Part shown: piece after piece, positions 1-12,054 of the stretch
Layout: the number at the start of each line of letters is the position of its first letter
How positions within the stretch are numbered: the first letter of the stretch is position 1
Program-made: the position numbers and the translations under genes
The notes under the pieces: model-generated
Database searches by the model: none
What the model saw: only the letters and a program-made list of their open reading frames with translations
What the model was told of the DNA's origin: nothing
Assembly (NCBI GenBank): GCA_009599575.1
Contig: VWND01000076.1
Coordinates: forward strand, 1,116,001-1,180,000
Direction of reading: 5' to 3'
DNA: 64,000 bases
From: Blumeriella jaapii
Lineage: Eukaryota; Ascomycota; Leotiomycetes; Helotiales; Drepanopezizaceae

Positions 1-387
1 AAGGGGGATTTTCGCGGTAATGCCGGTGGTTTGCAGGCCAGGAGATGGCTGGCTGGGTCCCGTGAATAGAAACACAGCCGTTGTGTTATTGTTGCAGACA
101 TAGTTGCCAGATCATGTTGAACGCGTGTAGAGTGTCGTCGTCGCCTTGTGCATGGTGACCAAACCCGAGTGGTGAGCAAACAGCATGAACATGAGCAAGG
201 AGCACGCTGCCTGTGATGACGACGGTCTGGATTTTCTTGTAACGGGTCGGGATCAGAGATGATCCGTGCCCTCCCGGATCTGCGAACCGAGAATTTCCAC
301 CAAAACCTTTTAAAGCTTATCGCAATCGACATCGCGTCTTCAACCTCACACCTTTTGGGGATTTTTTAGCACTTTACCACTGCAACA
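1..387. other. 5' flank of PNO1, no gene seen
   Basis: This stretch holds no supported coding region on either strand. The last 100 bases are pyrimidine-rich and lead to the PNO1 start codon at 388, so they probably contain its promoter and 5' leader. Confidence 0.5.
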
Positions 388-1257
388 ATGCCCGCCCCAA
401 CTGCATTACTGCGGAAGCCGGAGGAGCTGGCTGAGGCTGCCAGCGTGCCCTTGCCACAAGGTACGAGAGCTCCGGGTAGCCACTGCCACTGACAATAAGT
501 AACGAGAAGTAGAACAGGATGATGAACTTCTCCTCGATGCGCCAGATGCGGAGCCAGCAGACCTGAATGCGATGCAGCCAGCAGAGGGAGATTCCGAAAT
601 GCACATTGATGAGGAGGGACGACCGAGATTCGCGCCGTCCAAGACCATCGTATGATTTCCTCGAATCCCACGAGATGTGTTTTGGCTAATTTCGCCCAGG
701 ACGCAAGTGCGCGGATAGAAACACGAAAAGTCCCCATTCCACCTCACCGATTCGGACCGCTCAAGGCAGCGTGGCCAAAGATGTACCCTCCCCTCGTCGA
801 ACACCTCAAACTTGCAGTCCGCACGAACGTACACGCCAAGTCAGTCGAACTTCGGTCCACGAAACACACCACCGACCCAGGAGCGTTGCAAAAGGGTGCC
901 GACTTCGTCCAGGCTTTCTCTCTAGGCTTCGACATCGACGACGCTATTGCGCTCCTCCGACTCGACGACCTGTACATTCAGACCTTCCAGATCCAAGACG
1001 TCAAGACGCTGCAGGGAGAACATCTTGGCAGAGCCATTGGCCGAATCGCTGGAAAGGACGGGAAGACAAAGTTTGCGATCGAGAATGCGAGTCGGACGAG
1101 AATCGTACTTGCGGATTCGAAGATCCATCTTCTTGGTGGGTTCAAGAATATCCAGATTGCTAAGACGGCGGTGGTGAGCTTGATTCTGGGTAGCCCGCCT
1201 GGCAAGGTGTATGGAAATTTGAGGACGGTAGCAGCAAGAATGAAAGAGAGATTCTGA
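388..1257 (+). CDS. PNO1: Pre-rRNA-processing protein PNO1 (Dim2), KH-domain RNA-binding protein
   Basis: Pno1/Dim2 is a nucleolar KH protein of the pre-40S particle that helps the dimethylase Dim1 and the nuclease Nob1 mature the 3' end of 18S rRNA (family knowledge). Exons are 388..460, 513..649 and 700..1257, giving 255 aa; yeast Pno1 is of similar size. The first intron uses the acceptor ending at 512, because the one at 517 would put a stop in frame. The N-terminal ~70 residues are acidic and variable, as usual. The conserved part starts near the third exon, and the C-terminal KH fold carries GRAIGRIAGKDGKTKFAIEN followed by a HLLGGF segment. The protein ends on a basic ARMKERF tail. The start at 388 is the first ATG after a pyrimidine-rich leader. 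Confidence 0.93.
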
Positions 1258-1866
1258 TGGCGAATGCCGATGAGAACATGACTGCATTCTTTGGGGCGTT
1301 CGGGACCTGATTTTGGCGGAGTTCAGGCGGGACCATCACGACATGATCCACGATTTGCTGCAATGGTAGTATTTGTGACGTGGGGCTTACTATCAAGGAA
1401 TCACAGGCTCTAGACAGCTACACAAAATAGAAGAAGAACCCAGGGCTTCAAATTTCAGAATCATTTGCTGAGTGTTGCTGAACCTCATATCACTGGGCTT
1501 GAGGGGTTTACCTACATGCTAACAAACGAGTGCGGGCACAAAACCAGGGATCAAGAACTGTTCATTGGAAATGAGAAAGCAAGTGTGTTTTATTTCATGA
1601 AAAGCAGTATTGTATTCTCAGGCTGAATACAGAGTTGAGCAAATGACTTCCCTTGTCCTCCGCAACTCGCTGGATATCAAATGCAAGGCACCTGACTCCA
1701 TGCTGCAAATCCCATGCCAATTTCATAATTCGAAAAACTCGTTGCAAAAGCAAATCCCATCCATCCCCCTGCAAAGCATCACGGATCCTCGCCCATCCAC
1801 TCCACCGAGCTGCCTTCAGCTTTTTGGTAGCTCAAAGAGACGCAGGCGGTGGTGCGGTTGCCTGAT
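1258..1866. other. Intergenic 3' regions between PNO1 and hsp20
   Basis: These 600 bases separate two convergent genes and should contain both 3' UTRs. No conserved coding frame or RNA gene is visible. Confidence 0.5.
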
Positions 1867-2499
1867 TTAAGAGATGGTGATCTTGCGGGCCTCGTGCTTC
1901 TTAGCCTTGGGGACCACAACCGTGAGGACGCCGTTCTTCATGGAAGCGGTGACGGCATCCTGGTCGACGCGGACCGGGAAGGTGAAGGAGCGGGAGAACT
2001 CGCCGACGGAGCGCTCCGAGACCCAGTACTTGGTCTCGGGCTGCTTGGGGGCGGGGGCTGAAGCGGGAGCTGCCTTGGTGACCTCGGTGGACGATGATGC
2101 GTTCTCATCCTCGACGGTAGCCTTGTGCGCCTTGGTCGAGCCCTCGATGGCGGCTGGAGCGGCGGCACCCTCGATACCGTTGGGAGGGTTGCCGGAGGTG
2201 TAGGAGCGCTCGGTGTGGCCGCGGATGGTGATGGTTTGGATGTCGGTGAACTCGATCTCGACGTCCTTCTGGTCGATGCCGGGCAGCTCGCCGTGCAGCT
2301 CATAGGCGTTCTCGACCTCCTTGACGTCGAACTTGGGGGTGAAGGTTTTCAAGATGTGGCGGCCGGGCCGAGACTCGGTTGCGTTCTTGGAGCTTTGAGA
2401 GTGTTGCTCGAAGTCGTCGAGGAGGCGGAAGAGAGGATGGAAGGAGGTGCGGTCAGAGGCCGGGGTTGGGGCCAAGAATGAGCTGGGGAAGAGAGACAT
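1867..2499 (-). CDS. Small heat shock protein, Hsp20/alpha-crystallin family (fungal Hsp30 type)
   Basis: An ATP-independent holdase chaperone that binds unfolding proteins during heat stress (family knowledge). This is a single exon of 210 aa. The alpha-crystallin domain begins near residue 75 (FDVKEVENAYELHGELPGI) and closes with the hallmark GVLTVVVPKA near the C-terminus. As in many fungal Hsp30 proteins, a low-complexity Ala/Pro/Ser-rich loop of about 60 residues interrupts the domain. I chose the ATG at 2499 (MSLFPSSF), which fits family N-termini, over the in-frame ATG at 2583, which would add 28 basic residues. The upstream DNA contains heat-shock-element-like sites, consistent with Hsf1 control. 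Confidence 0.92.
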   Translation of the reverse strand: MSLFPSSFLAPTPASDRTSFHPLFRLLDDFEQHSQSSKNATESRPGRHILKTFTPKFDVKEVENAYELHGELPGIDQKDVEIEFTDIQTITIRGHTERSYTSGNPPNGIEGAAAPAAIEGSTKAHKATVEDENASSSTEVTKAAPASAPAPKQPETKYWVSERSVGEFSRSFTFPVRVDQDAVTASMKNGVLTVVVPKAKKHEARKITIS

Positions 2500-2670
2500 C
2501 TTGCGTTTTGAGATTGAAGGTGTGAGTAGAAGTCGTCTGGTTGCTTGTTGGAGTGGTGTCTTGAGTGCTTTGTATGATCGCATGAAGTTGATTGATTTGT
2601 GTCTGATGAGGAGCAGAGGAGGGGGTCTCAGCTGAGCTTTTATGCTGTTGGAAAAGTGCCTACTAGGTGC

Positions 2671-2930
2671 TGGAACGTTCGAGAGTCCACACCGAAGGAA
2701 TATTCTAGTGCTGACGAGCGACTGTGTCCGAAGGGTCGAGAAGGTGCATCTTCGATTTTCCTTGTTCCACAGAAGTCGAAAGGATGCGAGGATGTTCTTC
2801 GGCTCGCTAGAACTTTCTACATCAACACAGAAGTTACGAGCGGGTTCCGATGCATCTAAAGGACATTCTCCTTAGTCCACAGCGGATATTTTGTCGTTGG
2901 CTACTTCTAGCTGTTCCTGAAAACTTCGGA
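2671..2930 (-). promoter_or_regulatory. Cluster of heat-shock-element-like motifs upstream of hsp20
   Basis: Hsf1 binds alternating GAA/TTC triplets spaced by two bases. At 2673-2685 the sequence reads GAAcgTTCgaGAG, nearly three units. At 2810-2817 there is GAActTTC, and at 2914-2921 TTCctGAA followed by another TTC. They lie 170-430 bases upstream of the chaperone start. Binding is inferred. Confidence 0.55.
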
Positions 2931-4046
2931 GATTTTCATCGTCCGGAAATTTTATTTCTACTTAAGTCTCGCAAAGGGCGACTTGAAAGTGAGAGTGAGG
3001 AGGGTATTTAAAGCTCGCTTACCGACCCAAATCTGGAAAGCGAGAACGCCAAGTCCGGGTTGTGGCGGTGCTCTCCAGTACTGTACTGTATGTACTATGT
3101 ACAGTTATTGTAGTGAAGACAATTGCGCGGGCACATAAATCAATTCCCGAATAACACAATAACACTGGTCAAACTGTACACACCATCGTGCTTTTAAACA
3201 CCGGCCTTTTTGTAGGTGGGTGGCTTAAGCACCCCCCTCCCCCCGCTCTAGCAAAACATACTGTACAGCCTGTACTGTACTGCATCGAAGTAAATCGAAC
3301 TTGAAGAACCCGAAAGCTGTGATCCAAGTATGTCACGAATAGCAATTGTTACGCAAGTATACAGTTAATTCGATCATCCCTGTTGGTACAGTATCACAGA
3401 AGGCGAAACAATAATAAACTATTATTAAATCGTGTTAAAAAAATCTGTATAATCTCTAGCTCAAGTGCACACTGCGAGGACTGGGTTAGTGTGCACGCCG
3501 TGACTCTATTACTCCACATGACCTTACCACAACAGGATCATTCCCACAATACCTATCACTGAGAACCCGAAGATCAGTTTACATCTCCAGGCTCATCGCA
3601 TTGTCACGGCCCATTGGCTGCAGGAGGCGGTAGGGCGATGGAAACCAACCCACACGTACTTTCATGTCTGCGTTCGGCAGAACCAGTCCAGATACTTTTG
3701 ACGAAAAAAGTTCGTGCTATCCTCGACAGTGTTCAGATCCTATTCTGTAGAATATTTAACAGGCCAAGGTGTAGCAGCACACTCCGCGATAAACGAGCAC
3801 GAACGATGTGGATGAAGGCATACAGGTGTGAAATCACGACGCTTTGAAGATACAACAACGGTTGTTGTCTTCCCAGAACAGTAGCGCTCGATTGCTGCTG
3901 GCCCCGTCGAGCAATCAATGTCACAAAACCCATCGTCCTTGAAGAACTCTTTTCCAGATGAGACAACTGGTTGGGAAGGCATGTGCCAACGACCAGCAAT
4001 GCAAGAGCCCCATGAACATACTATGTTTGATCCGAGCTTTTATTGC
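2931..4046. other. Gene-free stretch with TACAG repeats and a hairpin
   Basis: No gene is supported here. The stretch contains TATA-like GTATTTAAAG near 3005, CTGTA-type repeats at 3077-3113 and 3259-3283, a C-rich run near 3228-3245, and a perfect 9-bp inverted repeat (3465-3473 with 3488-3496). It is the shared downstream flank of the YTH gene and far-upstream flank of hsp20. Confidence 0.45.
3077..3113. repeat. CTGTA/TACAG pentanucleotide tract
   Basis: A short tract built from CTGTA units and their complement, mixed with GTAC steps. A second one lies at 3259-3283. Confidence 0.6.
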
Positions 4047-6022
4047 CTAATGCAATGGGCGCATCTGAGGATATGCTCCGATGACAGGCATATTACCATG
4101 TAATGGAATAGCTAGCTCATTGGCTCCAACAGGACTTGGCAATCGATGGAACAGGGCAATCAGTCTTCTCCCAACATTGGTCTCCAATTCGGTCCCATCC
4201 CTTGCAATCTTGACCTCGCGATTTGAATTCCAGGAGTTGCGGAGTCCTCGAGTTCTGTAGAATGGAAGACGGGTAGTGGACTGCCACTCGACCTGAAATG
4301 GCTTGCCCCATGCCTTTGCACTTGACTTTGAGTCCGATTCCTCTTCACTTCGGTGGCTTTGGCTTCCGTCCTCCTCCTCTCCACCGTCCACCTCGTCTCG
4401 TTCGACCTCCCAGAATATGGTGCCCCGTGCTGAATCGTCAATGATTCGGCCTTTGGGTGCAAACTCTGATGCGGGGGTTGGTATCGCCCTTGGGAGTTCG
4501 GGGTCTTCGACCATATGTGCTTTGGGTGCGAACTCAATGGCTGCCGCTGGGTCGTCGTTGATCGGGGACGTCATTTTCGCGTAACCGAAATATTCGCCGG
4601 ATTTGTTGGCGGAGAAAATCAAGTAGACGTTCTCTACATCCTGTGAAGAGACATTAGCCACCGCGCACTCGGAAAGAATGAAGCAATTGCACCTGATAGG
4701 CCTTGTTGAGCGCCTCTTCATTATGGACTTGCGTAGCCCAGATTCCATTTCTCACACTGAGGTCTAGATCCTCGATTGTAAGACTCTTCACAATGAAGAA
4801 CTTGTCCTTGGGAACCCCATCCCCATCAGGATTTAAGACACCTTCAGTCACTGCCTCTGTAATCCTTGGTCTGCTTTCATTGTCTGAAGAGGCATTCCGG
4901 GAAGCCGAGGATTCAGTGGGTAGTGATGAAGCTGCTGGATCTGTAGGAACACCACCGCCAGTTGCTGTTCCGACGGAGTTTCTTCGCAGTCGACTGACCA
5001 GTCTAACTGATTGAAATCTAGAATCATGTATTTTAACCTGTGCACTAGAACAGTTTGCTTCATCTTTGAAATTTGCGAATGCGCAGTTGCTCTTCGAAAT
5101 CAAAAACAAGGACTCCAAGCCCGGGGCTTCTTTGCAGACATGGAGGACAAGGCTCATCAGATCTGTCTGAGGTGGCAAATTTCCAATCCAAATCGCATGA
5201 CCTGTAGAAAATTGTCAGTCTCTCTCAAAAGATAGAACAGTGTGATCACGGCCTACCGTTCTGGCGCGGTTTCCGTGGCGGGCCTCGTACAACTGTGGAT
5301 GGACCGCTGCGGCCTGTAGTCACGAACACAGTTAGCGCTTGAGGTCTGCGAAAGGGAACAAATCATTTCTGCGCCCTTTGAAAAACCTTGTACTCACCGA
5401 AGCTCGTGGGTCTTTTGGGTGTTTCGCTAGTCGAGAAATTGGAATAGTCGCTGCCACGCTGCCCGGCAACTTGGGCATCTCCCAAAACTCCGTTTCTAGC
5501 GCTGAGGTATCCAGCTGTGGTAGGTCCCCCGAAAGTGTATTGCCCCGGTTGAAACGAGTAGTTTTGACCCATTCGCGGAATCTGTCCTACATATCCTTGG
5601 CTCTGGTAATACTGATTTCCTCCATTCATAGCAGACTGTTGGATGTGGCCTGGCACGTACATCCCTTGGTACTGAGCTTGGTAGCCCATGCCGTACTGCA
5701 TACCAGCGATTGCCTGGCTCATTGCTGGTGGTCCGGCATACTGTGGGGCACTCTGGAACTGTTGATGCATGAGCGCTGATGGCGATGGCGCTGAAGAGTA
5801 TCTCTGGCTGTAATTCTGGTAAGTGGGATCGGGAAGTGCACTGGCAAGCGAGGTGAAGGAGAACGGGTCTTGCGAGAAGTTCGTACTACTTTGCGACCGG
5901 GGCGCTCCTTGATACGCTTTGCTTCCGTCAATCTCGTAGTATGGACTCATGGCGGACTGACTCTGGCCCTGGGAGTTGCTTAAAAGATCACCCGAAGGCG
6001 ATCTACCCGGCATCTCTCCCAT
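4047..6022 (-). CDS. RRM and YTH domain RNA-binding protein (putative m6A reader)
   Basis: YTH domains bind N6-methyladenosine in RNA through an aromatic cage (family knowledge); fungal relatives act in mRNA decay or meiotic transcript control. Exons in transcript order are 6022..5398, 5313..5257, 5201..4693 and 4640..4047, giving 594 aa. Residues 1-208 are Gln/Tyr/Ser/Pro-rich and probably disordered. An RRM-like domain lies about 229-305 (HAIWIGNLPPQ; CAFANF). The YTH domain runs from about 361 (KFFIVKSLTIEDLDLSV) to ~565 (GRRLIALFHR). W382 in GIW and W474 in IFW are candidates for the cage. An acidic Ser/Glu-rich insert of about 35 residues follows W474. The RRM-YTH order is known in filamentous fungi. 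Specificity for m6A is inferred. Confidence 0.88.
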
Positions 6023-7480
6023 GAATCCCTCGTAGGTCGTTGGTAGCTAACCCAAAACTGTCCCAAGAAGAAAGCCATATTAGCCTCCCATTATCTTATA
6101 CAAAAAAGGTCGGAAGTCGCGTCTTGTAAATGTAAGTAAGAAGCGTGGACGTGACAAGACTCGGCCATGGAATCTGCGAACTTGAGAAACATATGTGAGG
6201 AAACTTTCTTACCTCTATACCCTACTTTCCAAGCCTTGTCATCAAAGCAGCAGCTCAAGAAATGCCCACACCTGGTGGTAAGAAGTAGTTGAAGACACGA
6301 CTTTGTTCCTGGCAAGAAAAACAACGTCGACGTATTCTGTGGCTCGTCGACGGTCGAAGGGGGTGCAAATATGATGCTTGGACTTATCCGTCTAAGCTCC
6401 TGGTCAGTAGTGTGACGAAGGATGATGTCTATCAGCAGCAGCAGTTTCATATACCAACTTGTGACGAGATAGCTGCAGGAACTCATGATTGGTTGACTCA
6501 CCTGTCAAGATGGGCTGTACTAAATTCCGGAAGGAAACCGACACTTGAGCAGTCGTGTGCGCGGGGATCCTCTGCAAGCGTGAAGGCTGGCCAAGCAGAC
6601 AGGTATGTATATGAGAAGACAAGCACCGAATAGAAGCGGCCGAGTTCGTAAAACGGCAGGATTGGGGCATAAGTCGGTCTGAAGACCAGTTTGCCGGGCA
6701 GAAGTGATACGCAAGAGCGGATCGCTTGTGTCAGCCCGAGAAGGCGCGGTGTTCAACCGTGATCGCCAGGCCCATGGAGGCCGAGAGAGCCTAGCAAGCG
6801 GGCAGGGTTCGATCACACCGGGCAAAGGAGACAAAAGGGGCAGAGAAGCATAGAGTACAAGAGAAGCGGAGGTTGGTCCTTGAAATCAGGTACATACATA
6901 TGGAAGTGGTTCATCCACGACTAGCGAGATCAACACTAAGGTAGCTTCGCTCCCACGAGCTGCCGCAGACCTTTCCGAGCCTTTCCAGCTTTCCAGACCC
7001 ACAAGGCAAAATTCATGCAGCCAGCAGCTATCCATAGACAGACGTACATGGTCGAGACACGGTGGAAAGTGCAGCGCGTGGCTGGGAACTACTGACACGC
7101 CCGTCACCCACTCGCTTCGTCCGCCAGATGCTCTCCGCGACCGCTCACACCGCGGCATGGTACCGTGCTTGGAGGATGATACGCGGTGATGGTAGGCGTG
7201 TGTGGTAGTACTGGTGCTGTGTGTCGTACTGTACTCTTCCTTCTATAGCGCGCCGACGAGGAGGGGAAGAGGGAGAGCTCCGAGGGGTCCTGGCTTGGTG
7301 TGGGGATAATGGATTCTCGACTTCGACTGGCACATGTAAAAGGTGTAAAAGCAGCAAGCAGCAGAGACATGGATGGGATTTCACATATCCATGGGACGCC
7401 ACTGCCAGGGAACGACGCCTCGAGGCCGAGAAGCCAGCCAGCGTATCAGCGAGGCTCGCTCTCCCATCCGGTGTAAGGAC

Positions 7481-7553
7481 TGTACAGTACTGTATGGGAC
7501 TGTACATACTATACATCCTGTACACACTGTACACACTGTACATGCTGTACAGT
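7481..7553. repeat. Degenerate CTGTA repeat array
   Basis: Seventy-three bases made mostly of CTGTAC/GTACAG words, including several ACACTGTAC steps in tandem. On the minus strand it reads as repeated Tyr-Ser codons, which creates a spurious long frame. Confidence 0.7.
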
Positions 7554-7599
7554 AGCACCACATACGTAGCGGCACCAATGCGGCTGTTGCGGACGCGGA

Positions 7600-7624
7600 C
7601 TGGCCTGGCCTGGCCTGGCCTGGC
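7600..7624. repeat. (CTGGC)5 microsatellite
   Basis: Five perfect CTGGC units in tandem, about 50 bases beyond the CTGTA array. Confidence 0.85.
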
Positions 7625-10368
7625 TTTGCTGAATCGACTGGGCGGCAATGGTGATGTGAGCTGACGGCTATGCAGGCCTATGCAAGCCGTATCGGCAGAC
7701 GCTGGATTTCCTCGGGGCCAACGTCTGTGCAGATGCTCAGCGTGCTGTATGTGTGTATCGCACGCAGCATCGGCTTTGCCCGTGGCGAGTCGTATGGACA
7801 GGAGAGGGGATACGGAGGTAGGAGATTTTCGGTCATACTGGCACATCGTACTGTACTGTATGTGTACACATACAGAGCAGAGGCAGCCCCGCTGCCAGGC
7901 CAGGATGGCGTTGTCGTGCTGTTTTTGCCTCCAGTCCTGTACTGGACCTGCGAGAGGCGTCGGGGGAGGAGGAGCCAGCTAGGAAAATGCCTGTGCCATC
8001 CGCGAGCACTACTCTGGTGCATTTTGATTGAGACTGTTCTGCATACCTCGGGGTCTGGGGATGATCGATCCCTCTCCTCTTCCCTGTTCCGTCCTGCATT
8101 CTCTGATTTCGCGCGCTTGATTCCTTCACAGGAATCGTACACACAGTAATTCATTTCCATGCAGCCGTCGCTGAGCCGACTTGTTCTATGCTTTCGAGCC
8201 TAGGGACAGCACTTATCTACCACTGTACGTGTGTGGCGTACTCGCAACACTTCCCCGGCTGTCATTCAGTTCTGGCACTAGAGCTTGGGAGATTTCCATC
8301 CGCTGCTGCAATTTTAAAGGCACGGCTTCATTTGCGATTATCATAAGTTTACGGCTTTTGTTGTTCCATTCGAGTTCTTATGAGATCATTGTTTACTCGG
8401 CTAATTTTTGGGGGGTCATGTCGGCGATCACAATCCCTGTTACATACATGTACCTGCGAGACATGTCGCTCTCAGAAGATGCTCTGTACTGTATGTAGGT
8501 GCTACCCGAGGAAATTCTTCAGTCATTCAGGAGATGCCTCCGTGGAAGTCTTCATGTTCGGAATCTCGGGGCTGAACTGCCCGACCCGTGATTCAGGCAT
8601 TTGCCGGGGTTGACATCAGCGGAGCCACCGAGCACCTGAAATGAGGCGTCGAGGGTCTTTTGACTACCAATGAACGGAGGTACGGAGTAATCAATGTGGC
8701 ATTCCAAGCTGAATAAAGTATCAAGCCTAACGGTGTCGGCCAGCCACAGTACAAAAGTCACTCCACGGGTCTGTGAGACCACATCACGAACTCTTGGCTC
8801 GTTCTTCTTGCCCCGACCTTTTTTACTTCTTGATCACTTTGTACACTACAAATACAACCTTGGGTACCTAGGTACTGTACCTGCCGGCCATCCTACCGCC
8901 CACAGGTGTATTGCACTCCCTATGATTTGGATCTGCATTGATCCGGCTGTCGATTGAGCGCAGCAGCAAGCCTTTGGCGTCGGTATCGCCGTCATGAGAA
9001 GTGCCCACTCTCGATGGCAGGAAAATGAAGATGCGTGAAACACTAGACGGAAATGAGAGAGTCGCGCCACTCTACTGCACGCCACATGGGCTATGCTTCG
9101 TGATCGACACGCCGTCGGCCCCATGAAGCAGAGATCTTCAACAGTCTCGAGACGTCTTTGACTGCGAGGTGGAAGGTCGTGTTGCTTCTCGTGCACATGT
9201 TATCAGACCAAGTTCTCACCCCACACACATACTCATTGTACGGTAACCTGCTACGCGTGCGAGCATCATTCTCGCCACTGCTTGCTGCCGTTACAACATT
9301 AAACCTCTCTCTATCATCAGGGACCAGGAGTCCTGCTGCAGATTATTTGCGACGTGATTGTGGACATTCTGACTTTGTGCAGGACGTTGGCTTTTCAATA
9401 ACTTGAGCTATTGCCCAAGCTCAAAAGAACACAGGCTATGAGAGCCATTGCGACGTCAATAGCGAGATTGATTGACATGTCTGGGAAAAAGACCGTACCA
9501 AGAAGAAATCAAATTGTTACTCTCCATAAGTATTCTTCCCTTATCTAGGGAATTGTTTCTACTGTAGTCGTCTTATGTTCAAGCTTGTATAGCGGTTCTA
9601 GACCTGTGTCAATCAATTCCCTTTCGCGTGAAAGGACATAACATTTAGTCGTCCGGTAATCTTGATAGAATTTTCTTGTCAGAATCTTTTGATTTTGTCT
9701 TTGCTGCAATGTAAGTTTTGGTCGAAACGTCTGCTTACTTCCTTTGTTATCAACTTATATATGGCCACCTACACATGTTTGTGCTGCTGAGATTAGTCAC
9801 AAAAGGCTCGAATCGGTTCGATGAACCATAGCAGGTTCAGGCCGGTTTATACCGGGGACTCGCATTGTCAAGGCTACCATATAATTTATCAGTGACAGCT
9901 ATCGACTGGATACTTGTACTGAATTTCGCTCCTCACTAGCGATTACTACTGGTCATTCATTATTCCACACATCTGGCCCTTTGTCCCGTTCAACGTTCAA
10001 CGGATATGGATGTGCCAACTAGACGAGATCAGTCAAGTGATGCTTAATCGTTGAAGAAAGGGACCACCGAGTGAAACGTTATCTCTGTCTATTGGGCAAG
10101 ATGCTGTATGATCACAGGATTGCAGTTTTGCATTTGGGCCATACCGAGAGAATTTGATAGGGATCCTGATCTGGAAAGAGCTGCATAACAACATGCATGA
10201 ATGGACCAGTGGTTTCGCTGGCATGATGGGAGAAAAGCTCCATCCACCCTGGACGAAGGTAGCCCACGAGCTTTGCCACTTGTACTTTGACATGTTCCTA
10301 CAGCCAACTCCTTTGGAGCAATCTACAGCATGCTGGGGAATGTGTCGTTTAGAGCCTTCTAATGAAGC

Positions 10369-11124
10369 TTGTGGCACTTATCTCGCCCGGTGCTTCATCG
10401 ACTTTTGGCGCTCCGCTCTTCACACGGCGATTTCCATTGGTATCATACCAAATTCAGACACGCAGACGCGAATCTGAAATGCTTCTGCGGCAAACGCAAG
10501 GCTCCACTGCACATCGTAAGGTGCAGAAAGTCCCGAAAACGATTCCGTCACTGGCCGTTGAAGCCGGATCACCCACCCACTTCGGACACCGAAGCACTGC
10601 GATATCTTGGAAAGCTGGACGCGAAGCAGTTCGCGGAACTTCTCCATACCACTGAGTTTTACTCATCTACCTGCCCTAGATAAACTTTGGGGCAGCGTGT
10701 TGCCGTCCCAAAGAAAAGTTTTCAGACATTGTATTACTAACGTTCAAGGTTTAAGGTTTGGGTTGAAAAGTTTTGGATTTCTCGCGCTTTTGCTTTCCTT
10801 TGTTTTATATAACCTCGCCGATTGGCTCGACCACTGGTCTTACGACCAACAAAAACATTCAGCGTTTCAATTCTGCACACTGATTTTATTCGAAGTTCAC
10901 TTCACGAACACAATGGAAAACCATCCCGCCTGTAGGGGAAGGGCTCAAATAGCGGACCTTTTTGTCACACATTTCTTTTATATAACTGCTTTCTCGAAGG
11001 TCTCTTGTATGTAAAAATCCCCAGCTTAGCACGTCTCCAATGCCCTGCGGGAGGCTTGAGGTAGCGCAGTTTCACTGCCCCCTCCAGACGTTAAACAATA
11101 TCATCATCATTATCATCATCATTA
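10369..11124 (+). mobile_element. 3' end remnant of a Tad-like non-LTR retrotransposon (LINE)
   Basis: The frame 10369..10683 ends in the typical C-terminal tail of fungal Tad/LINE polyproteins. It has an RSSHGDFHWYH motif (usually RSGHGDF), then a Cys/His knuckle with CFCGKRKAPLHIVRC, and ends FYSSTCPR then stop. About 440 bases of 3' UTR follow, ending in an (ATC/ATT)n tail at about 11098-11124, as LINE 3' ends often do. Stops precede the motif in frame, and no reverse transcriptase or endonuclease can be read upstream. This is therefore a 5'-truncated, dead copy. No target-site duplication was found. Confidence 0.7.
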
Positions 11125-12054
11125 ATGAAGCTTGTGAACCTGTGGTCTGCCTATTATTCAGCGACCGTTAGATTACCTACGGTATGTCTCCTACCACACG
11201 TCTCCTACCACATGTCTCAACATAGCAGCAAGTACAAATCGGCTCTATATGACACTGCTGGACTTGATTTTGATGCCAAAAGGAGAGCCTCTAAGCCGAC
11301 AATACCAAATCATTCTTTTCACAAACCACTTGCAGCGAAAAGTCCAAAGCTAGGAGCCCCCAAACATGCCTTCTCCGGGTGGCCACTGCCCGCGTACTTT
11401 CTTGTTTGGAACATGGCCTGCCAGACGTTACTGTAGATGCAGACACCAGTTCCCGAACGCTGCAGCACATCCCATCCCTGTGATGGGGCGAGGCGAGGAA
11501 GAGTCCAGATGCGCAGGATTCCCAGATGGTTTTGTGCTGCGTACCTACCTTACCTAGCGATAGGATTGCCACGGCCACTTTCGGGCTGAGGCGATGGATG
11601 CTTGAGGGCGAACAGATGATTCTCCATGTGATATCCTGAGTGGCGGACCTACGCCAGACTTTCACTGGCTGACGAAATAAATAAATCGGCAATCAACGAC
11701 GACTCGTCGTGAAAACCTTTATTGCATCGCGTAACAAGTCTCGAATCCAGCCTGGGGCAGTGGACAATGCCCTTGAAATTTAGGTTATTTGATTTCAAGG
11801 GTTGATCGGCACTTCTCTGTTCTTTATAGTAAGTGTGCTTCATTCTCTTGAGCTTGGTCGATGAGCAAGGCACGGTCAGGCTAAGATCTCTCGAACTGCA
11901 AACAAAACTCACAACTACACAATAAACTCATGTCAATGCCCGAAATAAAACTGTTAGATAACTCACAATCATGCACAGGGAAAGGTGCTCGAATTCCAGC
12001 TAATAGTACAACCTACCGAGGAGCGCCCTGCCATGCTTTGCCCAGAACAGCCCT
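11125..12054. other. Gene-free stretch downstream of the LINE remnant and PRE7
   Basis: No gene is seen. It contains a near-perfect 14-base duplication near 11187-11216 and a 9-bp inverted repeat (11771-11779 with 11792-11800). The right end is the 3' flank of PRE7. Confidence 0.4.

Larger units (their letters stand above)
6023..10368. other. Large gene-poor block
   Basis: I find no supportable gene across about 4.3 kb on either strand. Longer open frames here run through simple repeats or lack conserved composition. The block holds pentanucleotide repeats (7481-7553, 7600-7624 and scattered CTGTA units near 7848, 8488 and 8871). Its first few hundred bases are presumably the promoter and leader of the YTH gene. 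Confidence 0.4.

Noticed and set aside
2500..2583. Upstream in-frame start for Hsp20
   Set aside because: It would add 28 basic residues not seen in the family; the ATG at 2499 fits better.
7145..7846. 233-codon open frame on the minus strand
   Set aside because: Its Tyr/Ser/Met-rich centre is just the CTGTA repeat array in translation. No splice logic or conserved segment is present.
11771..11800. 9-bp inverted repeat suggesting a terminator or small RNA
   Set aside because: A 12-base loop, no flanking context and a short stem; chance is likely in AT-rich DNA.
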